Of a stretch of DNA of 64,000 nt, positions 11,118-24,300 are shown piece after piece (positions within the stretch are counted from its first letter, which is position 1; each line of letters begins with the position of its first letter). The notes under the pieces are model-generated. The model had not been told where the DNA came from, made no database searches, and saw only the letters and a list, made by a program, of their open reading frames with translations. Source of the DNA: Ursus arctos (lineage: Eukaryota > Chordata > Mammalia > Carnivora > Ursidae); assembly GCF_023065955.2 (NCBI RefSeq), contig NW_026623008.1, positions 23,680,001-23,744,000 on the forward strand. Reading direction: 5' to 3'. Made by a program: the position numbers and the translations under genes.

Positions 11118-11282
11118 TTTTTTTTTTTTAAGATTTTATTTATTTATTTATTTATTTGAGAAAGAGTGAGCACGAGAAGGGGGTGGGGCCGAGGGCAACA
11201 GAGAAACAGACTCCCAGCTGAGCACAGAGCCTGATGCGATCCCAGGACCCTAAGATCATGACCTGAGCTGAAGGCAGAAGCT
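11118..11282 (-). mobile_element. SINEC, head-truncated
   Basis: The reverse copy ends at GAAGGCAGAAGC and is directly followed by a T run, without the usual CACCCAGGCGCCC head. Confidence 0.8.
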
Positions 11283-11324
11283 TTTTTTTTTTTTTTTAAT
11301 TTGAAATGGTGAGAAAGGCTCATT

Positions 11325-11515
11325 TTTTTTTAAAAGATTTTATTTATGTATTTGACAGAGAGAGAGCATAAGCAGGGAGAGCATCAGGCAGAGGGAGAGG
11401 GAGAAGCAGGCCCCTTGCAGAGCAGGGAGCCCAGTACCGGGCTTCTTCCCAGGACCCCGGGATTATGATCCGAGCCGAAGGCAGACGCTTAACCAACTGA
11501 GCCACCAGGCGTCCC
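11325..11515 (-). mobile_element. SINEC
   Basis: Reverse copy ending GCCACCAGGCGTCCC; the next SINE is inserted exactly at its end. Confidence 0.88.
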
Positions 11516-11530
11516 GAGAAGAGAATTTTT

Positions 11531-11746
11531 ATTTTTTTATTTTTTTTTTTTTTTAAGATTTTATTTATTTATTCATTCGACAGAGATAGAGACAGCCAGC
11601 GAGAGAGGGAACACAAGCAGGGGGAGTGGGAGAGGAAGAAGCAGGCTCATAGCAGAGGAGCCTGACGTGGGGCTCGATCCCATAACGCCGGGATCATGCC
11701 CTGAGCCGAAGGCAGACGCTTAACCGCTGTGCCACCCAGGCGCCCC
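11531..11746 (-). mobile_element. SINEC, young bear-type
   Basis: Flanked by the 15-base duplication GAGAAGAGAATTTTT (11516-11530 and 11747-11761). Confidence 0.92.
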
Positions 11747-11984
11747 GAGAAGAGAATTTTTAAAAAGAGGGAAAGATGAATCAGAATGTTAGGAGAATCC
11801 GGAAATTACCACGTCAAGGAAGCTTCAGTGGGGAGGGTATGATCAGAATCGTTGGTGTGATGATGATTTATAAAACATTTCCTGTTTCAATTATTGTTAG
11901 TCACCGCTTTTTCTCAAACTCTTGGAGCCATGTGGCTCATAACTATATATCGTTATACTTAATATTAAAAAGAAGTAAGAGTTG

Positions 11985-12150
11985 GTAAAGCGCTTCACAG
12001 TGTACAAGGAGATTTAACATCTCGTGCAGTTCTCACGATCCCTGTGAGGTGGAAGTTACCCCCATTTAGGAAATGAGAAAATTGAGGCTCACTAGATAGC
12101 CTTGCCTGAGCAGTAGAGCCAGGGTTGCAGTCGGGGTCTCCTGATACTGA
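11985..12150 (-). mobile_element. MIR, reverse
   Basis: GCGCTTCACAGTGTACAAGG, TCCCTGTGAGGTGGAAGTTA and AATGAGAAAATTGAGGCTCA are reverse MIR segments, ending about 170 bases before HDAC1 exon 3. Confidence 0.6.
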
Positions 12151-12321
12151 CTCTCCTTTGATAATCTTCTGTGCCTAATGAGATCAGAAGTTTCTGGAGC
12201 CTTAATCTACGCAGCAATTGCTTTTCAATCTTTACAGCACCTAGTTCAGTGCTGGGCAGATACTGAGTGGCGGCTGGCCGCGGTCGGGACTAACGCGTCC
12301 TTTCTCCCCTCTGCCCTCTAG

Positions 12322-15300
12322 CGCCCGCACAAAGCCAATGCTGAGGAGATGACCAAGTACCACAGCGACGACTACATTAAATTCCTGCGCTCCATCCGCC
12401 CAGATAACATGTCCGAGTACAGCAAGCAGATGCAGAGATGTAAGTCCATTCTGTTCCCTCCTTACTCCGGGCCCCCGGTGGTCTGCCTTTGAACTGCAGA
12501 GGTCCACTCTGCCTTCCCTAGTTTCTCCCATTCCACCGACGCCTGATTTCCCCTGCCTTTCAAGGATGCCGAAGGGCTGCTTTTTTCTCAAGTGTAGTTT
12601 TCCTTGTATCTTGATGATAAGGAATAGAGTCTGATCTTTGTCTAGTTAGGTTCACAGCACTATGCCAAGGGAACTGTAAATGTTGGAGTGGAAAAAGCAC
12701 TGACCTGGGAGAGGGGCATGGGAAATGCAAGCCCCAGCTCTGACTCTCAGCTGACCAGGCAAGTCACTTTCCCTTAGATTTTTTCTTTTGTAAAATGGAC
12801 TGGATGTCGTCCTTCACAAGTAGAACTGCTCTCACTTTGTGAGTATTAACCGAGAATCAGGTGGCCGCTTAGAATAGACTCTAGACGATGTGATCTTTGA
12901 GTTGAGGTGATGCTGCTCCTGCTTCCTGAGACTTAGACCTCAGAACAGGTGGCATCTCAGAAGCCACACTGGGTTTGTAGGAATCATGGGCATTTTTTCA
13001 GCTGTGGGAGAAAATGTGTTGAAATTTGGGAGAAAAACTATCATATCTGACTTCTCCCTTGTGTTCTTTTAGAAACTGTCTCTCAGTACCTAATATCTCA
13101 TATAATAAAACAATGAAACAACATTGTCCAGAAGACGTTTTGATTAGCTCATAACAGCTTATTTGGAAATATCAGCAAAGCTGTGGTCCTTGTTGCTGCT
13201 GGCCACAAGGTAGTCTGATTCCCAGGGCAGAAAGTTTATTTGTTGCAATAATCGTGTAGTTATAATGATTACAGAACCACAGAGACCTTTTTTAAAGCAT
13301 CAGGCTTCTTTACCACCTACACCTCCAGGAGCTGTTGCCCCCTCGAAGTGCAGTATTTGCTCTTTGAATTGAAGATCTTTTTTTTTTTTTTTTTAAGATT
13401 TTTTATTTATTTATTTGACAGAGATAGAGACAGCCAGAGAGAGAGGGAACACAAGCAGGGGGAGTGGGAGAGGAAGAAGCAGGCTCATAGTGGAAGAGCC
13501 TGATGTGGGGCTCGATCCCAGAACTCCGGAATCATGCCCTGAGCCGAAGGCAGACGCTTAACCGCTGTGCCACCCAGGCGCCCCTGAATTGAAGATCTTA
13601 TTTGCTTCCAGGATGAGACAAATTCCTTCCTTTGCTCTAGATGGCTTTAGGGCTTCTCATAACCTTTTTAGGCCAGTGATAGGCTCCACTGTCAGCAGAG
13701 AGGATTCTCATTAGAGAAGCAGCTTGGTGTTGAAGCAAGAAAATGAACTTTGATGTCTTGGTTTGAAGCCCTTCGGTCTGCCACTTAGCTGCTGTGTGTT
13801 CTTAAGCAAGTCCTTAGCCTTTCTAAGCCTTGTTTTGTCTTCTTTCTTTCTTTAGTTTTAAAGATTTATTTATTTATTTTAGAGAGAGTGCTTGTGCAAG
13901 GGGGAGGGGCAAAGGAAGAGGGAAAGAGAATCTCAAGCAGACTCTGCTACTGAGTATGGAGCCCAGAGCCTGGAGCCAGATGCAGGGCTTGATCTCACAA
14001 CCCTGAGATCATGACCTGAGCCGAAACCAAGAGTCGGGTGCTTAATTGACTGCACCACCCAGGCACCCCTGTTTTCTCTTCTTTAAAAGGAAGAGAGGGG
14101 TGCCTGGGTGGCTCAGTCAGTTAAGTGTCTGCCTTCAGCTCAGGTCATGATCCCAGGGTCCTGGGATCGAGCCCCGCATCGAGCTCCCTACTCAGCAGGG
14201 AGTCTGCTTGTCTTTCTTTCTCTCCCTCTGCCCCCTTCCTCGTGCATGCTTTCTCTCTTACTCTCTCTCAAATAAATACAATCTTTAAAAAAAATAAAGG
14301 AAGATAATAGTGCCTATTTCATAGTGGAAGTTGGGGGGATAAGGGAGATAGCACTGACTGTCAATGAATAGTAACTTTTGCTATGATGACATATTACTTT
14401 CATTCTTTTTTTTAAAGATTTTATTTATTTGTCAGAGAATGAGAGAGAGAGAGAGTGCGCACAAGCAAGGGGAGGGGCAGAGGCAGAGGAAGAAGCCAGC
14501 TCCCCACTGAGCAAGAAGCCCGATGCAGGACTTGATCCCAGGACCCTGGGATCAGAATCTGACCCGAAGGCGGACGCTTAACTGACTGAGCCACCCAGGC
14601 ATCCCAGCTTTCATTATTTTCAAATCTGTCAAGGCAGGCATAAAATACTACGCTCTGAGGAATGCCCAGGTTTAGGTCTGGCTCCCAGTTTGCTCCAATT
14701 TTCTTGAAACTAGCATTCTAAGGTTGTGCATTAAAAAATTAGGTCTGGGATTTTCTCTCACTGAAGATGGGTTAGGAAGGGTGAGGCTCTCTAAGGACTT
14801 TCAGGCACCTTCCTGACTTGATTCATAGGAAGATGTCACTTAGTGAAGTGCTGTATAACCAGGGGTATCTACAGAGACAACAACAGGGATGTGAGAGCTG
14901 AGCTCTTTTTTTATATTTACCAACACCTAACCTAGGAAGTTATACGTGTACTAAGACTAAGTAAGTTAGGCTTCCTTGCTCTTGGCTAGAATGTAATGAA
15001 TGTTTTATGGTCATTTTGAGACTTTGAGAACCCTGATCAGAAGTTCTGACCTAATATTTTAATTAGTTAAAATGGGGCCATGCTGTACAGTAGACTCCCT
15101 GACAACCTGACTTGATCTGCCCATTTGCAGTCGGTCCCCTGTCAGCCAGCCTTTCCTTGCCAGGGAACTCGTGGCCTGTTGGGCTCAGGCCTTCTTAGAA
15201 ATAATAATAATAAACAAAATGGGTTCGAACATCAATAAATGCAATTGTTTTGTTTTTTTGCCAGATTGTTTATCAGAATGTGAAACATGGTGGGAAAATG

Positions 15301-18300
15301 ATAAAGGAGAATTATGGTGGCAAAATTTGGAGACATTGTCGTCCATTTTATAGATTATATAAACTGAGGTCAAGTGACTCTCCCAGGGTCATCCAGCAAA
15401 GTAGTGGTAGAATGGAGAATGGAACTCGTTTCCTAATTCTGGAGTATTTTTAAATACATTGCATGTAAAATATTTCAGACACACACACAGAAGTATAAAA
15501 AGTAATAGAATGAACATTCAAGTACCCACTACCAGCCTTTCTTTCTAAGAAAACAGTACCGATATAGTTGAAGCCCCCCCGGCACCTCCCCTTGATCACA
15601 CATGCTGTCTCTCCTACCCTCACCCCCCATTACAGCACCACAGTGCTGTGATGTCCCTGTTAATCCCAGGCATCTCTTTCTGCAGTGGGCTTTCTACTGC
15701 CTTCCCCATCTCCTTCCGCTCTCCCATCTCTCACCCAGTATTGCTCCCTTCAGTCTAACGCCAGCCTAAGAATAAGAAACATATTTGTAGTGGGAAGAGG
15801 GAAACCCTCCCTCGTTTCGTACATTAGCCCAAGCGAGGGTCTACACTCCCATTTCCCCCCTTTCCAAAATCTCCAGTCACACAGCTTGTTGAACTGGGAA
15901 TAATGGGCTGGCCATTTGAGCCACATGTTGGTTTGGGGCCTGAAGAAAAATATTTTTTTCTCCTATCTAAAACAACCATTTCTTGGGGCACCTGGCTGGC
16001 TCAGTCAGTAGAGCATGTGACTCTGTCTTGGGGTCGTAAGTTCCAGCCTCCCATTGGGTATAGAGCTTACTTAAAAATAATAATAAAAATAAAAAATAAA
16101 TAAAACAACCATTTCTCCCATGGTGGCTCCACATCCCAAGTGGGAGTATAAGCAAATCTCTGGAAACCTAGGCAGGCCAAATCCAGTGAAGGAGGAAGCA
16201 GCCGGAGGGGGCAATTGGTTGCCAATGGATAAAGAGCCTGGCCCTAGGGACCAAAGTTCTTATTGACACAGCCTCCCAGTGTTTACCCAGGCAGTGGGGG
16301 TGAGAGCCACCTAGTACTGCTCACCCCCTTATGCAGGCCACACTTCCTCAGAGCGCTTGTCTTAGTAGGACACCCTCCAAGTTTAGGGCAGCGCCAGGGT
16401 TGGTAACGTGTGTGGTTATTGTAAACTCTGAGCTTCAGCTGTCTCTCAGGTTACCACAGTCTGAGCTGCGCTCTGCCACCGTCCTCCTCCTAGGGCTCCT
16501 CGCTGCTCTGCTTGGGGAACCCCAGCTGATAGCAACAGGTGCAGTAGGGAGGCTGGGGCAAGGAATAGCCCTTGCCTCTCATTTCCTGTGTATCATTCAT
16601 GTCTCAGTAGTTCCCCCCCCCCTTTTTTTAAAGATTTTATTTGAGAGCGAGAAAGAGCCTGGGAGTGTGAGGGGAGGGAGAGAGAGAGAGTCTCAAACAG
16701 CCTCCTTGCTGCACAAGGAGCCCAATCTCATGACCCTGAGCCGAAACCAAGAGTAGGACACTCAACTGACTGAGCCATCCAGGCGCCCCTGGTAGTTTCC
16801 TTTTCTGGGAGAGGAGACTTGGAGCCCTACGGTTCCTCTCTAGCTCTGTGACTCGGCAGCCCTCAGGTGTGCTTCCCTTCCTGCCTCTCTGTTCATTTGC
16901 ATCACTGTTTGCATGTGTTTCCTCATTACGTGTTAGTTTGTACTTTTGCCCCTTTTAGGCCTGAAATAACTTGACTCCAGTTGTCACTTGTAGGTGTAGT
17001 AGAAAGAGCACTGGACTGTGGGAGTCGAGACACCTGGACTCTGATTCGGGCTCTGCCGCTGCCTGCTTATATAACTGTGGGCAGGTCACTTAATTCTCCG
17101 GATCTGTTTGTTCCTATGGACAGTGGGGTTGATGTGTCTTGTCCAACTCATGGGGTTGTGACAAGGACCAGATGAGATTGTATGTGAAATGATTGGAGAG
17201 AAGGCTGGAGTATATTTTCATGGGCTTTTAGGGCAGGCAGACCAATGCTTAAATGTCGCCTCTGCTCTTTACTAGCAGTTCACCTCTCTGAGCAGGTTTC
17301 CCATTTATAAAAGACGACCAAGTCCTGTCTCAGAAGGTTAGAAGGTTATGTGAGGATAAAGGACATAAGGAACTTTAAAGCCTTTAGCACAGCGTCTGGC
17401 CCATCGTGAAGCGTTCAGATGATAGTTAGACAGGTCTCAGTTCTTCCCTGCCTTGTCGGTCAGCTGGAGTGAGCCCTGGAACAAACCCGGGAAAAAGCAG
17501 CTCAGTTTTTCTCCCTCAAGGAAAGAGCCAACATTTTCTGAGTATTTACTTGCTATATTCTTCCCCATGTAAGATTTCTGTTAATCTTCTCAACGTTTAG
17601 GTGAGGTGGATATCATGATTGCTAGTTAAAGGTAATGAGCCAAAGCTCTGAAAAGTTAAATGATTTGACCCAATCACAAAACCAGTAAGGAGAGCTTGGA
17701 CTAGAACCCAGGCCTTCTGAATCCAAACTCTGTATTCCAGCCCCTGCACCCATAGGGTCATAAATATGTCAACAAAAACTAAAGGAATTGTGGAAACTAA
17801 CCTTTCTCTTATGTCTTTTAAGTCAACGTCGGTGAGGACTGTCCAGTATTTGATGGCCTGTTTGAATTCTGTCAGTTATCTACTGGGGGCTCTGTGGGTA
17901 AGCAATATGCCTCCCTCCTCACGGGCTGTGCTGGGTTTAACTAGTGAGGTCTGCCTTTTAGGCCACTATCCCAGTAGGGCTGATCTGGGACCCTGTAAAA
18001 TGGTCCTGTGGGTTTTTACCTTTAAAATATCATTCTGGTTCGGTCCCAGCCCAGGTTCAGTCTCTGACATGGTACTGACAGGTGTCCTTGACTGTCCTCT
18101 CCTACCAAGAGATCTTATATACTGGAACTCCCTGCAGACCTTGTGGGGTTGTGGAGACGCTGTACATAGAAGCAATTTGCAAACTGCAGAGTGCTATAAA
18201 AATGGGAAGTGTCATCATCTGTGTCTTACAAAAGACCATAGTAATTACCTTTAGAGGTCAGACTCTCCACATATCTCCCACTTCCATTATTAACTTCTAG

Positions 18301-21300
18301 ATTACCTCTACGATTACTCTAAACCCTTTCTTTCTTTTTTTTTTTTTTTTAAAGATTTTATTTATTTATTCGACAGAGAGACAGCCGGCGAGAGAGGGAA
18401 CACAAGCAGGGGGAGTGGGAGAGGAAGAAGCAGGCTCATAGCGGAGGAGCCTGACGTGGGGCTCGATCCCATAATGCTGGGATCACGCCCTGAGCCAAAG
18501 GCAGACGCTTAACCGCTATGCCACCCAGGCGCCCCTAAACCCTTTCTTAACAAATATTTATTTTCCTATGATCATTGTTTTCTATCCTCTCCCCTTTCCC
18601 CTGGCTCCCAGTATAATCTCAGAAAACAAAGATGTGCATGGGAGAACATTGCTCACTATCACGCTGTCCACGAATAATCGTTATTACCATTTTGGTGTTT
18701 GTGCATCCATTCTTTTTTCTGTGTGTATATATCTGGATATAAAATATACATCTATATTTTACAAAAAATGTGTCACATGCATAGTTTTGTGTCTGCAGCT
18801 TTTACTTAGTAAATCTTTAAAATTTCTTTAGCTCTAGTAGTCTATAGCATGATTTCTAGTGGCTACATAATTATTCCATATTATGGACCAACTTCGGTTG
18901 ATATAGTCCGTCCCCTCTTGTTGGATCACTTGGTTTGTTCCATGTTCTGATTGCCGTTAAAGTCACACTGCCGCAGACACACTGAATACACAGGCGTACG
19001 TTTCTCTCATCTCTGTGGCCTGTTTGTACTTTGAGCTTCTAATACCTGTAGTATTTTCACCATTTTTTGACCATGAGCCCCAGTAAGAAATACGTTTACA
19101 CTTGCAGTCGAGGTTGTGCACACACGTTCTCGCTCTGAAGCCAGTTTCACAGAAGAGCAGTTACCTTTACTGTTATTTTATCCTAGTTGGTTTTGTTTAA
19201 TACACACACACTAATCATGACCCACTAAACCAGTTTTAAGGCTTACTGGTGGGTTTCCACCCTCAGTTTGGAAAAAGTTACGTAGAGTAGCCAGTGTCAT
19301 ATTTACTCCCTGTTGGAATAGGGAGGGAGGGAGGGAGGGAGAGGACTGGCCTGTGAATCGTACAGTCCAGTTGTTGAATAGGTCCCACTTCTCACTGGGT
19401 TTCCTGGGCTTCTTGGGGAAAAGGGGAGAACAGCTTGCTAACAGTCTTATGTTCATTCTCCCACACCCAGCGAGTGCTGTGAAACTGAATAAGCAGCAGA
19501 CGGACATCGCCGTGAATTGGGCCGGGGGCCTGCACCACGCAAAGAAGTCTGAGGCATCTGGCTTCTGTTACGTCAATGATATCGTCTTGGCCATCCTGGA
19601 GCTGCTAAAGTATGCCTGCCTGGCCTTGTCTCTTGGAGGAGCACCTTAGGCCAGGTTCCCACTTCCCTGTCCCCCTGGGCTTGCCTCCCTAGTTTGCTTT
19701 TCCTAGCGGTGTGCTGGCTAGGATGTGTTCAGTGAGTGTCTCTGGCCATCCTCTCCTTGACGGGGTCTTGGTTTGATCTGAGCCCACGGCAAGATCAGGG
19801 GCAGGCGCTGCTCAGATCCTGCCTCCAGAGTGTCCCTGTGTGGCTGGAGTTGACCCTGGCTGTAGAGTAGGAAGATCGGACTTGGTCGGCTTGGTCAGGC
19901 CTCTGGAGACACCCTGGCGCTCTTCCACCTTCCTTCAGCCAGTTTCCACGTCTCTGGTGCTTAGAGATACCTGAGGGAGGCAGCCAGCCCGGTAAGCTGG
20001 GACCTGGCGCCCTTGGCGCGTCCCATTCCCAGAGAGCCCCCAGACCCCTGACCCCCTTCTGATCCTAGGTATCACCAGAGGGTGCTGTATATTGACATTG
20101 ATATTCACCACGGCGATGGCGTGGAAGAGGCCTTCTATACCACAGACCGGGTCATGACTGTGTCCTTTCATAAATACGGAGAGTACTTCCCAGGAACTGG
20201 GGACCTACGGGTGAGAACTCCCTTCAGGGGCCTACCAGCTCACCCTCAGCTGCCAGCTCTAACTCTCCTATCTCATGTCACCAGAAACCACTTCCTGCCT
20301 CTTCTGCCGTTCGGAAAGCCATACCCCCAGCCTAGGGTTCCTGCCCTGGTCTCCTTCCCTCCCTTATTCTGGAGGAAGGGAGTGATGGGGCCTGAGGGGT
20401 TGGGAGGGATAGGGGTCGCATGACTCATGACAGGTCCCTCTTGGCCATAGCTAAGTTACATTATACTACTCAGGTGTCCCATACGACTTGAATTTTAGGT
20501 TAGAAATATCAGGTTCTTTCCCATGGGCTAGGAACTGGGACCTTATGGACCATCTCAAGGGTTCATAACCTTCCCCTTTGATCCCCTGAAAGCTATGGAC
20601 TCTGTCCCCAGGAAAGTATAGGAAATCTTTTGTATGTGATACTGAATAGTTAATTAAAGACACCTCCCCTTATGGAAGCCCATCAGTAGACCTCAGGATA
20701 AGAGTCCTCGGAAGCTAACTCACTGAACCGTTGTATCTGTTTCTATTAGCATGAATATGAAACCGGCCCTTTGCCATGCGGTAGCCCTCTGGTGAAAAAG
20801 TGGCATTGATTCATTTGTTTGCTGTGGCAAGCATTAGAATACGTGGGCATTTCTAATTTTAAAGAACTCTTCCACCTTCTCCGGGGAAGAAGCGGTTGTC
20901 CCAGGGTGGGTATTGTCTCTGGCCCAGCCCGGCTCAGAGGTCTCGTGCTGTGGCATGGGATGGTCCATCTCCGACTCCATAAACAGTTCTCAGCCTGGGC
21001 ACAGGCTCAGTGGGGTGTCCAGAGTTGTGAGCTAGACTTGCCCATGAAGGGGTTGGTATTAACCAAGATGCTTCTGTTCTGTCCCTGGCTCAGCTCTGGG
21101 CCCCTCTTGTCTCTCTTAGAACCACTGCTTCTGTCCTGAGCCTTCCAGCCCCCATCCTTGAACTTCTTCCTAGTTTCATCTTTCAGTTTTACTTTAATGT
21201 CCCTCTTGATTAGGACATTGGGGCTGGCAAAGGCAAGTATTACGCTGTTAACTACCCGCTCCGAGATGGGATCGATGACGAGTCCTATGAGGCCATTTTC

Positions 21301-24300
21301 AAGCCGGTAAGTGGCCTATCCACCACCTGGACTGCAGTCAGGCTTGGTCTAAGGGAGGGGTAGCAAAGTACCCCCAGCATACCTCAGGGGCCTCTCCCCC
21401 CATGAGAAGCTGTTCGGGCAATGAGATGTGTTTTGACCCTGGATTGTATGCTGTGTGGTCAGCTAGAGGAACGAAATTCATCCAAATATTTATTGATGCC
21501 TTCTGTGGGTCAGGCCCTCTGTTGGATACCAGAATATGTGAGACATGAATCATGCCCTTGAAGACCTCACAGTCTACATTGCGGGAGGCAGGCGCATACA
21601 CAGCAGTGTGTGGTCATTACTGCTTTTGCAGGATGAACAGAACAGTGGGAGACAAACCACTGCCTGGGCTGGGGAGAGAGCAGTCAGAGATGATTTCATA
21701 GAGGTGGTGATATTTGAGCTGGACTCTGAAAAATGCAGAGTTGCCCATGTGAAGACGGAGATGGAGGCTGGAGGGCTGGGGGTGGCATTCGGCAGGGGGA
21801 ACAGCACCAGCAGAAGCACAGAGGTGCCAGTACGTAGCTGTGTGTAGGCCAGTATGATGGGTGGGAGGACTGTTGAAGGATATGGTAGGGCACGTATGTT
21901 GGGGTCAGTATTTCAAAGGGAGCCTTGAATGCCAAGCTGAGGAGTTGAATCTCTGCCTGCAGGCCACAAGGAACCATTACTGGAGTATTAGACTAATAAG
22001 TTGAAGTAGTCAAGTGCCTGCCGTATGCCTTGTAGTAAGGCTGACAGTGAAGCCCAAGGTGTGGGCTTTGTCCTAGGCTAACGTCAAAATCCCGTCAGCA
22101 AGAGAAAGACAAAAGTGAGCGCTCCCTCACAATATGAGGCTCAAAGTCTGTGGGACCGAAGGTGTCGGGCAGATGCAGCCAAGGGTCAGGAGGAGTGGCA
22201 CTGGAGCTTGGGCAGAGAAGTAAGGAAGGGAAAGATTGAGGGAAAGTTGAGGAGGCTCTTCTAGGTTCAGCGTTACTAGAGCTAGAAGGATCTTGGAGAG
22301 CCTTTCAAATGGGAGAACTGAAATCCCAAGGAGGGAAACAAGAACCCCAGACCGATGTTCCCTCTTGACCACCCAGCATGAGGAAGAGTGGAAAGGTAGG
22401 AGTAAATGATAGGGAACAGAAGTACTGCACCCACCCTTTGCAGCCCCAAACATCACATAACTTTTCTTAAAGCCAGTGGTGACCAGGATGTGTCCTTTTA
22501 GGTCATATCTAAAGTGATGGAGATGTTCCAGCCCAGTGCGGTTGTCTTACAGTGTGGCTCTGACTCCCTGTCTGGGGATCGGTTAGGTTGCTTCAATCTG
22601 ACCATCAAAGGTGAGACCGTGTAGCCTAGGGATGGGTGGGCAGGGTCCCGCTGGGTGTTCCTGTAACCCAGCACCCCTTTCTCCCACCGAAGGGCATGCC
22701 AAGTGTGTGGAGTTTGTGAAGAGCTTCAACCTGCCTATGCTGATGCTGGGCGGAGGCGGCTACACCATCCGTAACGTGGCCCGCTGCTGGACGTACGAAA
22801 CGGCTGTGGCCCTGGACACGGAGATCCCGAATGGTAATAGCTCCAGGGCCAGGTGGGGCTGGGCAGAGCTGGAGCGGATGTGTCCTCAAGTTCACGAGCC
22901 CTTTCCCGTTGGCCGTGTGGCCTCTCCTCTTCTGATACTAGTCATTGATTCTCCTGCCTGTACTCTCGTGATTGTCAGAACTTCAGTGTTTCCTGAGTCC
23001 TTTTTTGACCCCGTCCTCTCTCCTTCCCGCTTCTGGTCTAGACAAAATTATCAGTGGTTATTTATAGCTTTGGAATTTCTCCTCCGTAGGGGAACTGGGG
23101 TAGTCAGCGAGGAGGTGCTCCCAATGAGCATTGCCTAAATTTTTCTAACCAGGGGCTTGTGCCTTCTCATTGTGTGTGTGTGTGTATACACTGGAGAATG
23201 GCGTTAAAAAGACTGAAACCCTGTAAGTACCCAAGTACTCTTGTTAGATGGTTGGGCTGACAGTTCTAGATAAACCTACAGATGCTTTTCTCAGGGTCCC
23301 GTGGTAGCCAGGTCTCTTGACTCTTATCTCCTGCCCCAATTAGAGCTTCCGTACAACGACTACTTCGAATACTTTGGGCCAGATTTCAAACTTCACATCA
23401 GTCCTTCCAATATGACCAACCAGAATACCAATGAATACCTGGAGAAGATCAAGTGAGTATATCCCCAGACGCCCCCTGACTGAACATTCCAGGCTCTGGT
23501 TTGTCCCTAACCAGAGCCCAGCCACCCTCTCTACCATTGGCCATAGACAGCGACTGTTTGAGAACCTGAGAATGCTGCCCCACGCACCTGGGGTCCAAAT
23601 GCAGGTGATTCCTGAGGATGCCATTCCAGAGGAGAGTGGCGACGAGGACGAAGAAGACCCTGACAAGCGTATCTCGAGTAAGACCCAGACCCAAGGGCCA
23701 GTACCTTCCCATTCAGTAGTTAGCTCTGACTTCCCACCACTGTTCTTGGTTCCACATTCCTCCCAAGCTGCCCCTCTGTTGAGAAACCCAAGTTCTAGTG
23801 CTTGGGACAGTTTAGGGAGTCTGAGCTTTGTTCCCCTCTTCTTGGTCACCCCTTCCCTTGGTGTCTCTTGGAGGACACACAGGGAAGCACTGGGCACAGA
23901 CCCCGAGGTAAAGCTAATTTCCTGCTGTCTCACCCACATTTCCCATTGCCTCCCAGTCTGTTCTTCTGACAAGCGAATTGCCTGTGAGGAAGAGTTCTCA
24001 GACTCCGATGAGGAGGGAGAAGGTGGTCGCAAGAACGCTTCCAACTTCAAAAAAGCCAAGAGAGTCAAAACTGAGGATGAAAAAGAGAAAGACCCAGAAG
24101 AGAAGAAAGGTGGGTTTGGATCACGCCCACACTTGGGTCTTGAGCCCCAGACCAGAGAGGAGGATGAATCTATGTAGGGCACTGGGAGGAGGGAGCTGAC
24201 TCAGACCCTGCCTTGTTTGGGGTTCTGCCCCAGCTCCCAGAAGTGGCAGGGCCCACAAAAGAATGAAACTCGATTTGTCATCTCCACTGGCTGCTTGAGC

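Larger units (their letters stand above)
12440..17822 (+). other. HDAC1: HDAC1 intron between exons 12322-12439 and 17823-17897
   Basis: 5.4 kb intron with GTAAGT donor. It holds six SINEC copies and several MIRs (listed separately) plus an L1-like remnant around 15,450-15,620. I see no gene in it. Confidence 0.8.

Noticed and set aside
23340..24182. 280-codon minus-strand frame
   Set aside because: Antisense shadow across HDAC1 exons 10-12 and their introns.
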